64,000 bases of DNA. Origin: Thiosocius sp963808165. Its GTDB lineage: Bacteria > Pseudomonadota > Gammaproteobacteria > Chromatiales > Chromatiaceae. Made by a program: the position numbers and the translations under genes. Each line of letters opens with the position of its first letter. The first letter of the stretch is position 1. Below, one piece after another: positions 27,561 through 34,644 of this stretch. The stretch covers positions 1 through 64,000 of the forward strand of contig CAWEET010000023.1 in NCBI GenBank assembly GCA_963808165.1. The letters run 5' to 3'. The notes under the pieces are model-generated. The model was given only the letters and a program-made list of their open reading frames with translations. It was not told the DNA's origin and did not search any database.

Positions 27561-27770
27561 GCGTCACCCGGCAGCGGCGGCTCGCACGCTCTGCGAGCGG
27601 AACATCACCCGCGCAAGTCGGACGCGATCCACACCCAGGGCGTCGGTGCTGGGGCATTTTTCTTTACAGTCAGGGGGCTATCGGAACCCTCCGGCGCAAG
27701 CTGCACTCGGTTGACAAGCCCGGCGGCAGCCGGGAAACTCGCCCGCTTTGCAGCCACGGGACGTAAATCG

Positions 27771-28286
27771 ATGGGCAGATCGGAATCATTCGGGCGGGAC
27801 GAGCTGCTCAAGTGCGGGTATGGCGAGATGTTCGGCCCGGGCAATGCCCAGTTGCCGATTCCCAACATGCTGATGATGGACCGCGTCACGCGGATCAGCG
27901 ACGAGGGCGGAAAATTCGGCAAGGGCGAGATCGTCGCAGAGCTGGATATTCGACCCGACCTGTGGTTCTTCGCCTGCCACTTCCCCGGCGACCCCGTCAT
28001 GCCGGGGTGCCTCGGTCTCGACGCCATGTGGCAATCGGTCGGCTTTTTCCTCGCCTGGCTGGGAAACCCGGGTCACGGTCGCGCACTGGGCGTAGGCGAT
28101 GTCAAATTCACCGGCCAGGTCCTGCCGACCGCGGACAAGGTGACTTACTACCTGGACGTGAAGCGCGTCATCACCCGCAAGCTGGTATTGGGTATCGCCG
28201 ACGGCCGTATGGAGGTCGATGGCCGTGAGATCTATGTCGCCAAGGACCTCAGGGTCGGACTGTTCACTTCCACTGAGGGATTTTGA
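27771..28286 (+). CDS. fabA: 3-hydroxydecanoyl-ACP dehydratase/isomerase
   Basis: 171-residue hotdog-fold enzyme that makes the cis-3-decenoyl intermediate for unsaturated fatty acids. The catalytic histidine is H70 (WFFACHFPGDPVMPGCLGLD) and the partner acid D84, the same numbering as E. coli FabA (172 residues). MGRSESFGRDELLKCGYG is the normal N-terminus, so the longer open frame upstream was trimmed. fabB, the usual partner, is not adjacent. Confidence 0.96.
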   Translation: MGRSESFGRDELLKCGYGEMFGPGNAQLPIPNMLMMDRVTRISDEGGKFGKGEIVAELDIRPDLWFFACHFPGDPVMPGCLGLDAMWQSVGFFLAWLGNPGHGRALGVGDVKFTGQVLPTADKVTYYLDVKRVITRKLVLGIADGRMEVDGREIYVAKDLRVGLFTSTEGF

Positions 28287-28325
28287 CCGCGGACCGCAGC
28301 GGGCCGACCGGCACGCCGTGCAGGC

Positions 28326-28910
28326 TCAGCCGAGGTCTTCCGCCAACGAATCGCGAATGTTTTGCGCCAATGGCTCAACCGCATGGGCATAGGCTGAGTG
28401 ATCGATCCCGATACTCACCGGCGCCCCCTGCTTGACCGCCGTCGCCATTTCCGGCGTCAATTCGAAACGCAGGAAGTGCACCGATGACGTCTTTTCCTCG
28501 GTCTCACGCTCCAAATCCTCGTCGGCAATCGGGGTGATCCGGGCAAAATCCGCGACCTGCGCCCAGACGTGCCGTTCGACGCCAATCAGCTTCTGCAATT
28601 GCTGCCGACGCTCTTCCTCATCCGGGAACTCCATCATGAACGTGGCCTTCCAGTTGCTTCCATCCGGGATCAGCGGATTGTAGGCGTCGAGCTCGTCCTG
28701 GATGCCCGCGGCCTCGAAGATGCGCTCGGCCCGCAGCATCTCCTGGATCTGGTAACGCATGGTCAGGCCATCCTCGAAATACAAGGTGGCACTAGGCCCA
28801 ATCGGCACCTGTCGATTCTTCTTGTGCGCCATCACGCGCGCCCGGAATTCCGGACGCACCTCGGCATATTTTTCCAACGAGAAAAGATCGTCACGCGTCA
28901 GTTTGTTCAT
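28326..28910 (-). CDS. DUF3501 family protein
   Basis: 194 residues beginning MNKLTRDDLFSLEKYAEVRPEFRARVMAHKKNRQVPIGPSATLYFED, the signature of DUF3501. No membrane segment, signal peptide or cofactor motif is visible; the C-terminal half is acidic. DUF3501 genes are characteristically found next to rubrerythrin and a GlpC-like Fe-S protein, as here, so a role in peroxide or oxygen defence is inferred. Function experimentally unknown as far as I know. The longer open frame upstream runs into the Fe-S gene and was trimmed at the conserved MNKL start. Confidence 0.85.
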   Translation of the reverse strand: MNKLTRDDLFSLEKYAEVRPEFRARVMAHKKNRQVPIGPSATLYFEDGLTMRYQIQEMLRAERIFEAAGIQDELDAYNPLIPDGSNWKATFMMEFPDEEERRQQLQKLIGVERHVWAQVADFARITPIADEDLERETEEKTSSVHFLRFELTPEMATAVKQGAPVSIGIDHSAYAHAVEPLAQNIRDSLAEDLG

Positions 28911-28944
28911 GGTTTCCACCTCTGTCTCAAGCTGGTGCAAGCAA

Positions 28945-30273
28945 TCAGATACCGTAAGCGATCCGCAGCAGCGTGATCGGGTGCTCCGGTTCGCTGCCAT
29001 CGTCCAGGCCATTGGCAATCTGGTGCCCGGCCATCGCACAGTCACTGCTGTAGTGGTCCGGCGCCTTGTCCTTCACCTTTTTAATCACGGGCCGCGCTAT
29101 CTTCATCGACAGCTCGTGCGTCTCTTTTTTCACCGCATAGGTGCCGTCGTGTCCGGAACAACGCTCGATAATGTCGATTTCGGTGCCGGGAACAAGTTCC
29201 AGCATCTCGCGTGTCTTGGGCCCTATCCGCTGCACGCGCTGGTGGCAGGCGGCGTGATAGGAAACCGATCCCAACGGGGTCTTGAAATCGGTGTTCAGCT
29301 TGCCGTACCTGTGGCGCAGCATCAGATACTCAAACGGGTCGTAGATTGCATCGCGGACCTTGACCACCTGCGGATCGTCGGGGTACATCAAGGGCAGTTC
29401 CTGTTTGAACATCAGCACGCAGGAGGGCACCGGTGCGACGATGTCCCAACCCTGATCGACCAGCTTGGCAAGGGCCGGGATGTTGATCTCCTTGGAACGC
29501 GCAACCGCCTCGAGATCGCCAAGGTCGAGTTTTGGCATGCCACAGCACTTCTCCTGCTCCGCGGTCGTGACCGGGATGCCGTTGTGGCGGTATACCGCGA
29601 CTAGATCCTCGCCACTCTTGGGATCATTGCGGTTGCCATAGCAGGTCGCAAACAGCACCACCTTGCCGGTGGTCGGACCGGCCGGCTCGGCACCCTCCCC
29701 CGAGTCGCGCTTTACCCGGTGACGCAAGGTCTGGCTGTGGTAGGCGGGTAACTTGGCGTCCTTGTGCACACCGAGGCCGTCCTCGAGAATGCCACGGAAG
29801 GTCGAGTTTCGGTTCAGCGCGTTGACCAGGCCACTGACCACCGGGATACCAGCGAGAGAACCGACCCTGTCGGTATCCGTCAGTGTCTTGTCGCGAAACG
29901 AGGCACCTTCGTTTTTGAACCTGACCGCCTTGGCCTGCAGCATCAGATGGGGGAAATCCAGATCCCACTCATGGGGCGGCACATAGGGGCATTTGGTAAG
30001 AAAGCAGAGGTCGCAGAGGTAACACTGGTCGACCACCTTCCAGTAGTCCTGCTTCGCGACACCGTCGACTTCCATCGTGTCGGATTCGTCGACCAGATCG
30101 AATAGAACCGGGAAGCTCTGACAAAGACTCACGCAGCGGCGGCAGCCGTGGCAGACGTCGAACACCCGCTCCATCTCGGTAAACAGCTTACCTTCGTCGT
30201 AAAAATCGGCATTCTTCCAATCCAGCGTGTGCCGGATCGGCGCTTCTAGACTTCCTTCGCGTGCGCCAGCCAT
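28945..30273 (-). CDS. GlpC/HdrB-like Fe-S protein of the rubrerythrin cluster
   Basis: 442 residues. Two 4Fe-4S sites near the N-terminus: C41-C44-C47-C51 (CHGCRRCVSLC) and C84-C87-C90-C95 (CYLCDLCFLTKC). These are followed by two CCG-type cysteine-rich domains, seen around CYGNRN...EKCCGMPKLDLGD and SYHAACHQRVQRIG...ERCSGHDGTYAVKKE. This is the heterodisulfide reductase B / GlpC architecture, so an electron carrier or thiol-linked reductase feeding rubrerythrin is plausible (inference). Between rubrerythrin and DUF3501 on the same strand. GAGGA lies 9 bases before the chosen ATG. Confidence 0.88.
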   Translation of the reverse strand: MAGAREGSLEAPIRHTLDWKNADFYDEGKLFTEMERVFDVCHGCRRCVSLCQSFPVLFDLVDESDTMEVDGVAKQDYWKVVDQCYLCDLCFLTKCPYVPPHEWDLDFPHLMLQAKAVRFKNEGASFRDKTLTDTDRVGSLAGIPVVSGLVNALNRNSTFRGILEDGLGVHKDAKLPAYHSQTLRHRVKRDSGEGAEPAGPTTGKVVLFATCYGNRNDPKSGEDLVAVYRHNGIPVTTAEQEKCCGMPKLDLGDLEAVARSKEINIPALAKLVDQGWDIVAPVPSCVLMFKQELPLMYPDDPQVVKVRDAIYDPFEYLMLRHRYGKLNTDFKTPLGSVSYHAACHQRVQRIGPKTREMLELVPGTEIDIIERCSGHDGTYAVKKETHELSMKIARPVIKKVKDKAPDHYSSDCAMAGHQIANGLDDGSEPEHPITLLRIAYGI

Positions 30274-30431
30274 TTTGTGGGTCCTCGGGCGGAGTGGAAC
30301 GTGGACTGATGTCAGGGTCCCCAGGGTCTGCTTGTGAGGCGCACCGGATAATGGTGCGGGGGCCTCTGTGTTGCGACCACACAACGTCGCCATCATCGCG
30401 GTCCGCTGTCTGGTCTTACGCCGACAGACAA

Positions 30432-30460
30432 CCGTCGGGGGAGCCTCACTCCCCCGACGG
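30432..30460 (-). terminator. Strong hairpin downstream of rubrerythrin
   Basis: Perfect 12-base stem CCGTCGGGGGAG (30432-30443) and CTCCCCCGACGG (30449-30460) with a 5-base loop, 13 bases after the rubrerythrin stop. On the transcribed strand it is followed by TTGTCTGT. It probably terminates or stabilises the rubrerythrin transcript and lowers read-through into the Fe-S gene 200 bases downstream. Confidence 0.65.
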
Positions 30461-30473
30461 CTCTGGTCCCGAA

Positions 30474-30893
30474 TCAGTCGTTCAGCTGATCCAGCGCCTT
30501 CTGGAAGCGGTTGGCGTGCGAACGCTCCGCCTTCGCCAGGGTCTCAAACCAGTCGGCAATCTCGTCGTGGCTCTCGTCACGAGCGGTCTTGGCCATGCCC
30601 GGGTACATATCGGTGTACTCGTGGGTCTCGCCGGCAATCGCGGTCTTCAGGTTGTCGGAGGTCCCGCCAAACGGCAGGCCGGTCGCCGGGTCGCCGCACT
30701 GCTCGAGGTACTCGAGATGACCGTGCGCGTGGCCCGTCTCGCCCTCGGCGGTCGAACGGAACACGGCTGCGACGTCGTTGTAGCCCTCGACATCAGCCTT
30801 CGACGCGAAGTACAGGTAGCGGCGGTTGGCCTGGGATTCGCCGGCAAATGCGGCTTTCAGGTTGTCTTCGGTCTTTGAGCCTTTGAGAGACAT
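30474..30893 (-). CDS. Rubrerythrin (di-iron domain only)
   Basis: 139-residue ferritin-like di-iron protein, expected to reduce hydrogen peroxide in the cytoplasm. The iron ligands fall in E19, E52-x2-H55 (EGETGH), E89-x2-E92 (AGETHEY) and E123-x2-H126 (AERSH). There is no C-terminal rubredoxin domain with paired CxxC motifs, so electrons must come from a separate partner; the Fe-S protein next door is a candidate. GGAGG sits 7 bases before the ATG. A four-part OxyR operator lies upstream, so induction by peroxide is predicted. Confidence 0.93.
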   Translation of the reverse strand: MSLKGSKTEDNLKAAFAGESQANRRYLYFASKADVEGYNDVAAVFRSTAEGETGHAHGHLEYLEQCGDPATGLPFGGTSDNLKTAIAGETHEYTDMYPGMAKTARDESHDEIADWFETLAKAERSHANRFQKALDQLND

Positions 30894-30949
30894 AGATATC
30901 CTCCAGTTCTTCTGTAAATGGGCCGGTTTCACCGGCAGTTCGCTGCTGT

Positions 30950-30978
30950 AATATAGTCGTCTGCGGACCGCGGATGAA
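30950..30978 (-). promoter_or_regulatory. Predicted sigma-70 promoter of rubrerythrin
   Basis: On the minus strand, TTCATC (30973-30978) as a weak -35, a 17-base spacer and TATATT (30950-30955) as -10. The poor -35 directly abuts the OxyR operator, the usual arrangement for OxyR-activated promoters. Confidence 0.65.
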
Positions 30979-31015
30979 ATTGATTCTGGCAATTCACCCG
31001 ATAGATTCCGCCTAT
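30979..31015 (-). promoter_or_regulatory. OxyR operator upstream of rubrerythrin
   Basis: Read on the plus strand the site is ATTG-N7-CAAT-N7-ATAG-N7-CTAT, which reproduces the spacing of the OxyR consensus ATAG-N7-CTAT-N7-ATAG-N7-CTAT. Two of the four quarter-sites are perfect and the other two each have one mismatch. It lies immediately upstream of the rubrerythrin -35, and the oxyR gene itself is the next gene upstream. The remaining spacer (31016-31252) shows no gene. Confidence 0.8.
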
Positions 31016-31252
31016 CCCCACCCCGATGTCCTGCGGAAAGCGGCTTCCGGGCCAGGTCGCCGGCCGACAGAAACCGCCCGAATTACAATGTTAACGACCG
31101 TAGGCCTTACCCACCCGTGCAGACGAATCCCGGACGCCAGCCAAGCGCTCCCGGGAGGTCGACTGGCGCGTCTGAGGCGCGGCCGCATCCCGGGTCCAGT
31201 GCCACAGGGACGAGGGCCATTCCCGCTCCTTGTTCAGCAGCGCGGGCGGCTT

Positions 31253-32179
31253 CTAATGGACCGGTTCCACACAGCTCATTTCGCAGCCGACGACCGCATC
31301 GTGCAGCACCTTGATCGCCTGCGGCCTCGGAAAGCTCTTGCGCCAAGCCAAAGCGACGACGCGCGACGGCGCATCATGATCGAACCGGCGAATGCTGAGC
31401 AGACGCTCCGAAAAGCGGTCCGCGCCAGCAGCCGAGCACGGCAGTATGGTCACACCAAGGCCGCTCGCGACCATGTAACGGATCGTTTCGAGGGACCCCC
31501 CCTCCAGAGTCTGCATCGGACTGCCCTCGGAGGTGCTGCGATGCATGCAATCGGGGCATGCTTCGAGTACCTGGTCACGGAAACAGTGTCCGGCGCCCAA
31601 CAGCAGCACGTCCTCCTGCTTCAGATCGGCAACGGCGAATTCCGGCTTCTGGTTCAACGGATGACTGCTCGGCAGCAACAGCACAAAAGGCTCGCTATAC
31701 AGCGGCAGGGTCGAAACACCCGGCTCAACGAACGGCAGCGAGATCAGGATCACGTCCAGTTCCCCGCGCTTGAGCTTCTCCGCGAGGCTGGCAGTGTAGT
31801 TCTCCTCGATCACCAACGGCATCTTCGGCGCACGCGCTGCGAGGCGTGGTATCAGATGCGGCAGCAGATACGGGCCGATCGTGTAGATCGCGCCGAGTCG
31901 CAAGGCACCGTCCAGCTGATCCTGGCCCTGGCGTGCAATCTGGCGGATATTGCCGGCCTCCTCCAACACGCGCTGTGCCTGCTCGACGATGCGTTGGCCG
32001 ACCGGGGTCACGCTGACCTCGCCCTTGCGCCGCTCGAACAGGCTGACACCCAGCTCCTCTTCGAGCTTCTTGACCGCGACGCTCAATGTCGGCTGGCTGA
32101 TAAAACAGGCCTCTGCAGCATGACCGAAATGCCGTTCGCGGGCGACAGCGACGATATACCTGAGCTCGTTCAGGGTCAT
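31253..32179 (-). CDS. oxyR: Hydrogen peroxide-sensing LysR-type regulator OxyR
   Basis: 308-residue LysR-family regulator. The N-terminal winged helix-turn-helix reads MTLNELRYIVAVARERHFGHAAEACFISQPTLSVAVKKLEEELG, nearly the OxyR consensus. The redox cysteines are C199 and C208 in GHCFRDQVLEAC, the same positions as in E. coli OxyR, so it should form the activating disulfide. It is divergent from cpdA and lies upstream of the rubrerythrin cluster, which carries an OxyR-type operator. The intergenic GATAGATTCCG at 32238-32248 (complement) repeats part of that operator and may serve autoregulation. Confidence 0.95.
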   Translation of the reverse strand: MTLNELRYIVAVARERHFGHAAEACFISQPTLSVAVKKLEEELGVSLFERRKGEVSVTPVGQRIVEQAQRVLEEAGNIRQIARQGQDQLDGALRLGAIYTIGPYLLPHLIPRLAARAPKMPLVIEENYTASLAEKLKRGELDVILISLPFVEPGVSTLPLYSEPFVLLLPSSHPLNQKPEFAVADLKQEDVLLLGAGHCFRDQVLEACPDCMHRSTSEGSPMQTLEGGSLETIRYMVASGLGVTILPCSAAGADRFSERLLSIRRFDHDAPSRVVALAWRKSFPRPQAIKVLHDAVVGCEMSCVEPVH

Positions 32180-32237
32180 AAGCGCGGGAATTTGCTCACA
32201 AAAACGGATGAAATTGCCGGCAGGCACGTTTCTGCAC

Positions 32238-32248
32238 CGGAATCTATC
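32238..32248 (-). promoter_or_regulatory. Possible OxyR half-site in the oxyR-cpdA gap
   Basis: GATAGATTCCG on the minus strand is identical to 11 bases of the rubrerythrin operator (31000-31010). The other quarter-sites at the expected spacing are poor, so this is at best a partial site. Position, about 60 bases upstream of the oxyR start, suits autoregulation. Confidence 0.35.
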
Positions 32249-32303
32249 GGCTACTATAACCCGAATAACGACATCGAAGCCCCTGGTCGGGCCTAACGCG
32301 GCA

Positions 32304-33152
32304 ATGACGTCAAGCATCACCGGCTCCGTGTCGGACATCAACCTGCGCAGAGCAGATTTTCCAGCCGGAACGCTACGCGTTCTTCAGCTGACAGACACCC
32401 ACCTCTACGCAAACCCGTCTGGCCGGCTGCTGGGTATGAATACGCTGGAATCCTTTCAGCAGGTCATCGGTCACTTCCGAGACTTTCACTGGCCGCTGGA
32501 TCTGCTGCTGGCGACCGGCGACCTGGTACATGACGCGAGCCCACAGGGCTATGCACAGATTGCCCGGATGCTCTCGGGTTTCGACGTGCCTGTCTTCTGC
32601 CTGCCGGGCAACCACGATGATCCCGCGCAGATGCGCCGCCACCTGCGTGCCGAGCGGGTCCATACCGAGGCCGTGATGGACCAGGATGCATGGCGCTTCA
32701 TCATGCTCGACTCTGTAGTTCCTGGCCAAGAGGGCGGTCACCTCGCGGCCGGGCAACTCGAAATGCTGGACGAGGCACTGGCGTCGACCGATCGGCACAC
32801 CCTGGTCTGCGTGCACCATCAACCCGTCGATGTCGGCAGCGCCTGGATCGATACAATGTCAATCGACAACCCGGAAGCACTGTTCCATATCATCGATCGT
32901 CACAGTAACGTTCGCGGCATCCTGTGGGGGCATGTGCACCAGACATTCGAAGCGCGCCGCGGGCAGGTGCGTCTGATGTCTTCTCCCTCGACATGCATCC
33001 AGTTCGCGCCGGGGCAAAAGAACTTCCAGGTCGACGAAGAGCCACCCGGTTTCCGCCTCCTGGCGTTGCTTCCCAACGGCACGATCCGCAGCGAGGTCGT
33101 GCGCGTCGATGAAATTCCCCAGGGATTGGAGTTCGCCTCGTCCGGTTACTGA
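32304..33152 (+). CDS. cpdA: 3',5'-cyclic-AMP phosphodiesterase (CpdA/Icc)
   Basis: 282-residue calcineurin-like metallophosphoesterase. The metal ligands are in LQLTDTHLYA (D-x-H), LATGDLVHD (G-D), LPGNHDD (G-N-H-D), VCVHHQPV and ILWGHVHQTFE (G-H-x-H), the full class III phosphodiesterase set. LLGMNTLESFQQVI is typical of CpdA. Expected to hydrolyse cAMP and so tune CRP signalling. The chosen ATG gives the N-terminal length of known CpdA proteins; an earlier in-frame ATG would overlap the oxyR promoter region. Divergent from oxyR. Confidence 0.9.
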   Translation: MTSSITGSVSDINLRRADFPAGTLRVLQLTDTHLYANPSGRLLGMNTLESFQQVIGHFRDFHWPLDLLLATGDLVHDASPQGYAQIARMLSGFDVPVFCLPGNHDDPAQMRRHLRAERVHTEAVMDQDAWRFIMLDSVVPGQEGGHLAAGQLEMLDEALASTDRHTLVCVHHQPVDVGSAWIDTMSIDNPEALFHIIDRHSNVRGILWGHVHQTFEARRGQVRLMSSPSTCIQFAPGQKNFQVDEEPPGFRLLALLPNGTIRSEVVRVDEIPQGLEFASSGY

Positions 33153-33243
33153 CCGCAGTCCTCGCGCAGACGCACGCCCAAGGGTTCTGCTATGTTCAGC
33201 AGCGTATGGCTGAACGACACGCAACCGCCTGCCGGAGCAAGAA

Positions 33244-33966
33244 TTGACCAGACGCCACCCCAGGACGCACGGAACGGCCGTTGCCAATCTGCTGCTAACC
33301 GCTGGCTACCTGCTGACCTCTGTCGGCACAGTGGCAGCACCGCAGGGCTATCCCCCGCCGCCCGGCTCCTATGACAGCGAGTACACGCTGCCGCATCCGG
33401 CGGAAGTACTTGGCGATACCATGCAAGATGCCGGAGGGTACGACAGAGGCGGCGTTCTGCCCGGTTCGGCACCGCCGCCGAGCAGCGCGACCCGGATCGA
33501 ACCCCACGGTTCGTCGGCACGATTCGGCGCGCCGCCCCCCGCGGCTCTGCGCAGCGACGACTCGTCAGCTGCAGCGACGCAGGCCGCCCGGCGATGGTCG
33601 ACCTATGCGTCCCCCGCCAGTGGCTTCTTGCCAGGCCCCCCCGACAGCACAAGCGCGGGCGGCGACTACCGTGACGGGGGATTCCGCCCACCCGCATTGT
33701 CGTCCGGCCCAGACTACCGGCAGGCACCACCCGCCAACCCGAGGCATCAGGCGTTGCCCGGGCGCGCGCCGGGTCACGCAGCACCGCCCCCGGCACGACC
33801 CGGGAGGCCCACCTACCGTTCCCCGGCCGATCCAGCCACAGCCCGGGGTCACCCCGCGGATGCAAGCAGCCAGGGCTTCTACCCCGGGCCGGTTGACGCG
33901 GCGAACCGCCCCCCAGGCTCACCGCAGGCCGCCGATGGGGCTGCGGTGTTTCGACCCGTCAACTGA
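33244..33966 (+). CDS. Putative secreted Pro/Gly/Ala-rich protein
   Basis: 240 residues starting at TTG with GGAG 6 bases upstream. The N-terminus has basic residues and a hydrophobic stretch (VANLLLTAGYLLTSVGTVAA) like a signal peptide. The rest is of low complexity, rich in Pro, Gly, Ala, Ser and Arg with scattered Tyr, for example PQGYPPPPGSYDSEYTLPHP. No folded domain recognised; it may be an intrinsically disordered envelope protein. Long open frames also exist on the other strand because the region is GC-rich, so the gene call rests on the signal peptide and ribosome-binding site. Confidence 0.5.
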   Translation: MTRRHPRTHGTAVANLLLTAGYLLTSVGTVAAPQGYPPPPGSYDSEYTLPHPAEVLGDTMQDAGGYDRGGVLPGSAPPPSSATRIEPHGSSARFGAPPPAALRSDDSSAAATQAARRWSTYASPASGFLPGPPDSTSAGGDYRDGGFRPPALSSGPDYRQAPPANPRHQALPGRAPGHAAPPPARPGRPTYRSPADPATARGHPADASSQGFYPGPVDAANRPPGSPQAADGAAVFRPVN

Positions 33967-34015
33967 CGCTGAACCGTCGCCCGAGGTCAACCGGACAGCT
34001 GCCTCAGCGCCCGGG

Positions 34016-34045
34016 CGCATTCGACCCGGGGGATGCCGTCAATCC
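34016..34045 (+). repeat. Partial family II repeat truncated by family I DNA
   Basis: GCGCATTCGACCC...GCCGTCAATCC matches the left-centre block of family II copy 1 with the same spacing. At the point where the next conserved bases should follow, the sequence switches to the family I end TAGGGCCTG. This suggests a family I element inserted at a TA inside a family II copy. Confidence 0.5.
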
Positions 34046-34088
34046 TAGGGCCTGTTAACACTAATCCGGATCGCGTCGTTGCTGCCCC
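34044..34088 (+). repeat. Family I element fragment (left 43 bases)
   Basis: Identical to the first 45 bases of the element A region (2512-2556), including the whole terminal inverted repeat, and then stops abruptly 18 bases before the acylphosphatase stop codon. Only the left end is present. Together with element C on the other side it brackets the acylphosphatase gene. Confidence 0.8.
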
Positions 34089-34106
34089 CACCGCGGCTGG
34101 TCCCGC

Positions 34107-34373
34107 TCACCCGGTCCGAAATCCGGACATTGGACGATCCGGAAGCTCCTCGCTGCTGACATCCTTCACCTCGGCCAGCGGCGGCCCCCGCCACAACCAG
34201 CTGGCAAGCCGGTCCAGGGCGTCCTCGGCGCCGCAGACAACCACCTCGACGCGGCCGTCTGGCAGGTTCAATGCATGGCCGTCCAGGCCAAGACGCTCCG
34301 CCTGTTCGCGGGTCGAGGCCCGAAACCATACGCCCTGCACACGGCCACCGACGATGAACCTTCGGCACGCCAT
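34107..34373 (-). CDS. acyP: Acylphosphatase
   Basis: 88-residue acylphosphatase hydrolysing carboxyl-phosphate bonds. The phosphate-binding loop is GGRVQGVWFR with catalytic R18, and the catalytic N36 is in HALNLPDGRVEVVVCG; both are conserved. The gene is tightly enclosed: a family I fragment ends 18 bases beyond its stop codon and family I element C begins only 7 bases upstream of its ATG. Its promoter must therefore lie within or beyond element C. This arrangement may reflect capture between repeats or insertion of repeats around a resident gene. Confidence 0.93.
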   Translation of the reverse strand: MACRRFIVGGRVQGVWFRASTREQAERLGLDGHALNLPDGRVEVVVCGAEDALDRLASWLWRGPPLAEVKDVSSEELPDRPMSGFRTG

Positions 34374-34379
34374 CGACTC

Positions 34380-34644
34380 AGGGCCTGTTCACGCTAACGC
34401 TGTCGTAGCGCCGGCGGCCATTTTTTCGGCCATCAAGACGATGCCAGCGCGACCTATCTGACGTGCCTGGGCGCGCAGCAAAGCGGCTCGCGGCAGTAAC
34501 CGGCCACGCCGCATCGGATGGCGCGCCAAATCGGATCATGCAGCGTTGTTCGTCGTTCATTTCACCTCGCCCCCTCTGCTCGCGCCTCGCCCGGCCCGTT
34601 CTGGGGCGGCCACGCTATCACGCACGCAGCGTCGACAGGCCCTA
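34380..34644 (-). repeat. Family I MITE-like element, copy C (about 264 bp)
   Basis: Imperfect terminal inverted repeats: AGGGCCTGTTCACGCT at the left and, in complement, AGGGCCTGTCGACGCT at the right. Read on the minus strand it aligns with element A through shared blocks (GCCCCAGAACGGGCC, GGCGCGAG, ATGAACGACGA, GAAAAAATGGCC, CCGGCG) in the same order. Its right-hand CTA (34642-34644) is the TAG stop codon of the HlyD-like gene, as element A does for rimI. A short open frame inside has no recognisable product. Confidence 0.7.

Noticed and set aside
33146..33922. 258-residue open frame opposite the Pro-rich gene
   Set aside because: Arg/Gly-rich composition typical of an antisense frame in GC-rich DNA; no start signal, domain or signal peptide.
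34378..34560. 60-residue frame starting ATGAACGACGAA within element C
   Set aside because: The start block is conserved among family I copies as DNA, but the frame is interrupted in element A (GAGTAACAC), so it is not a conserved peptide.
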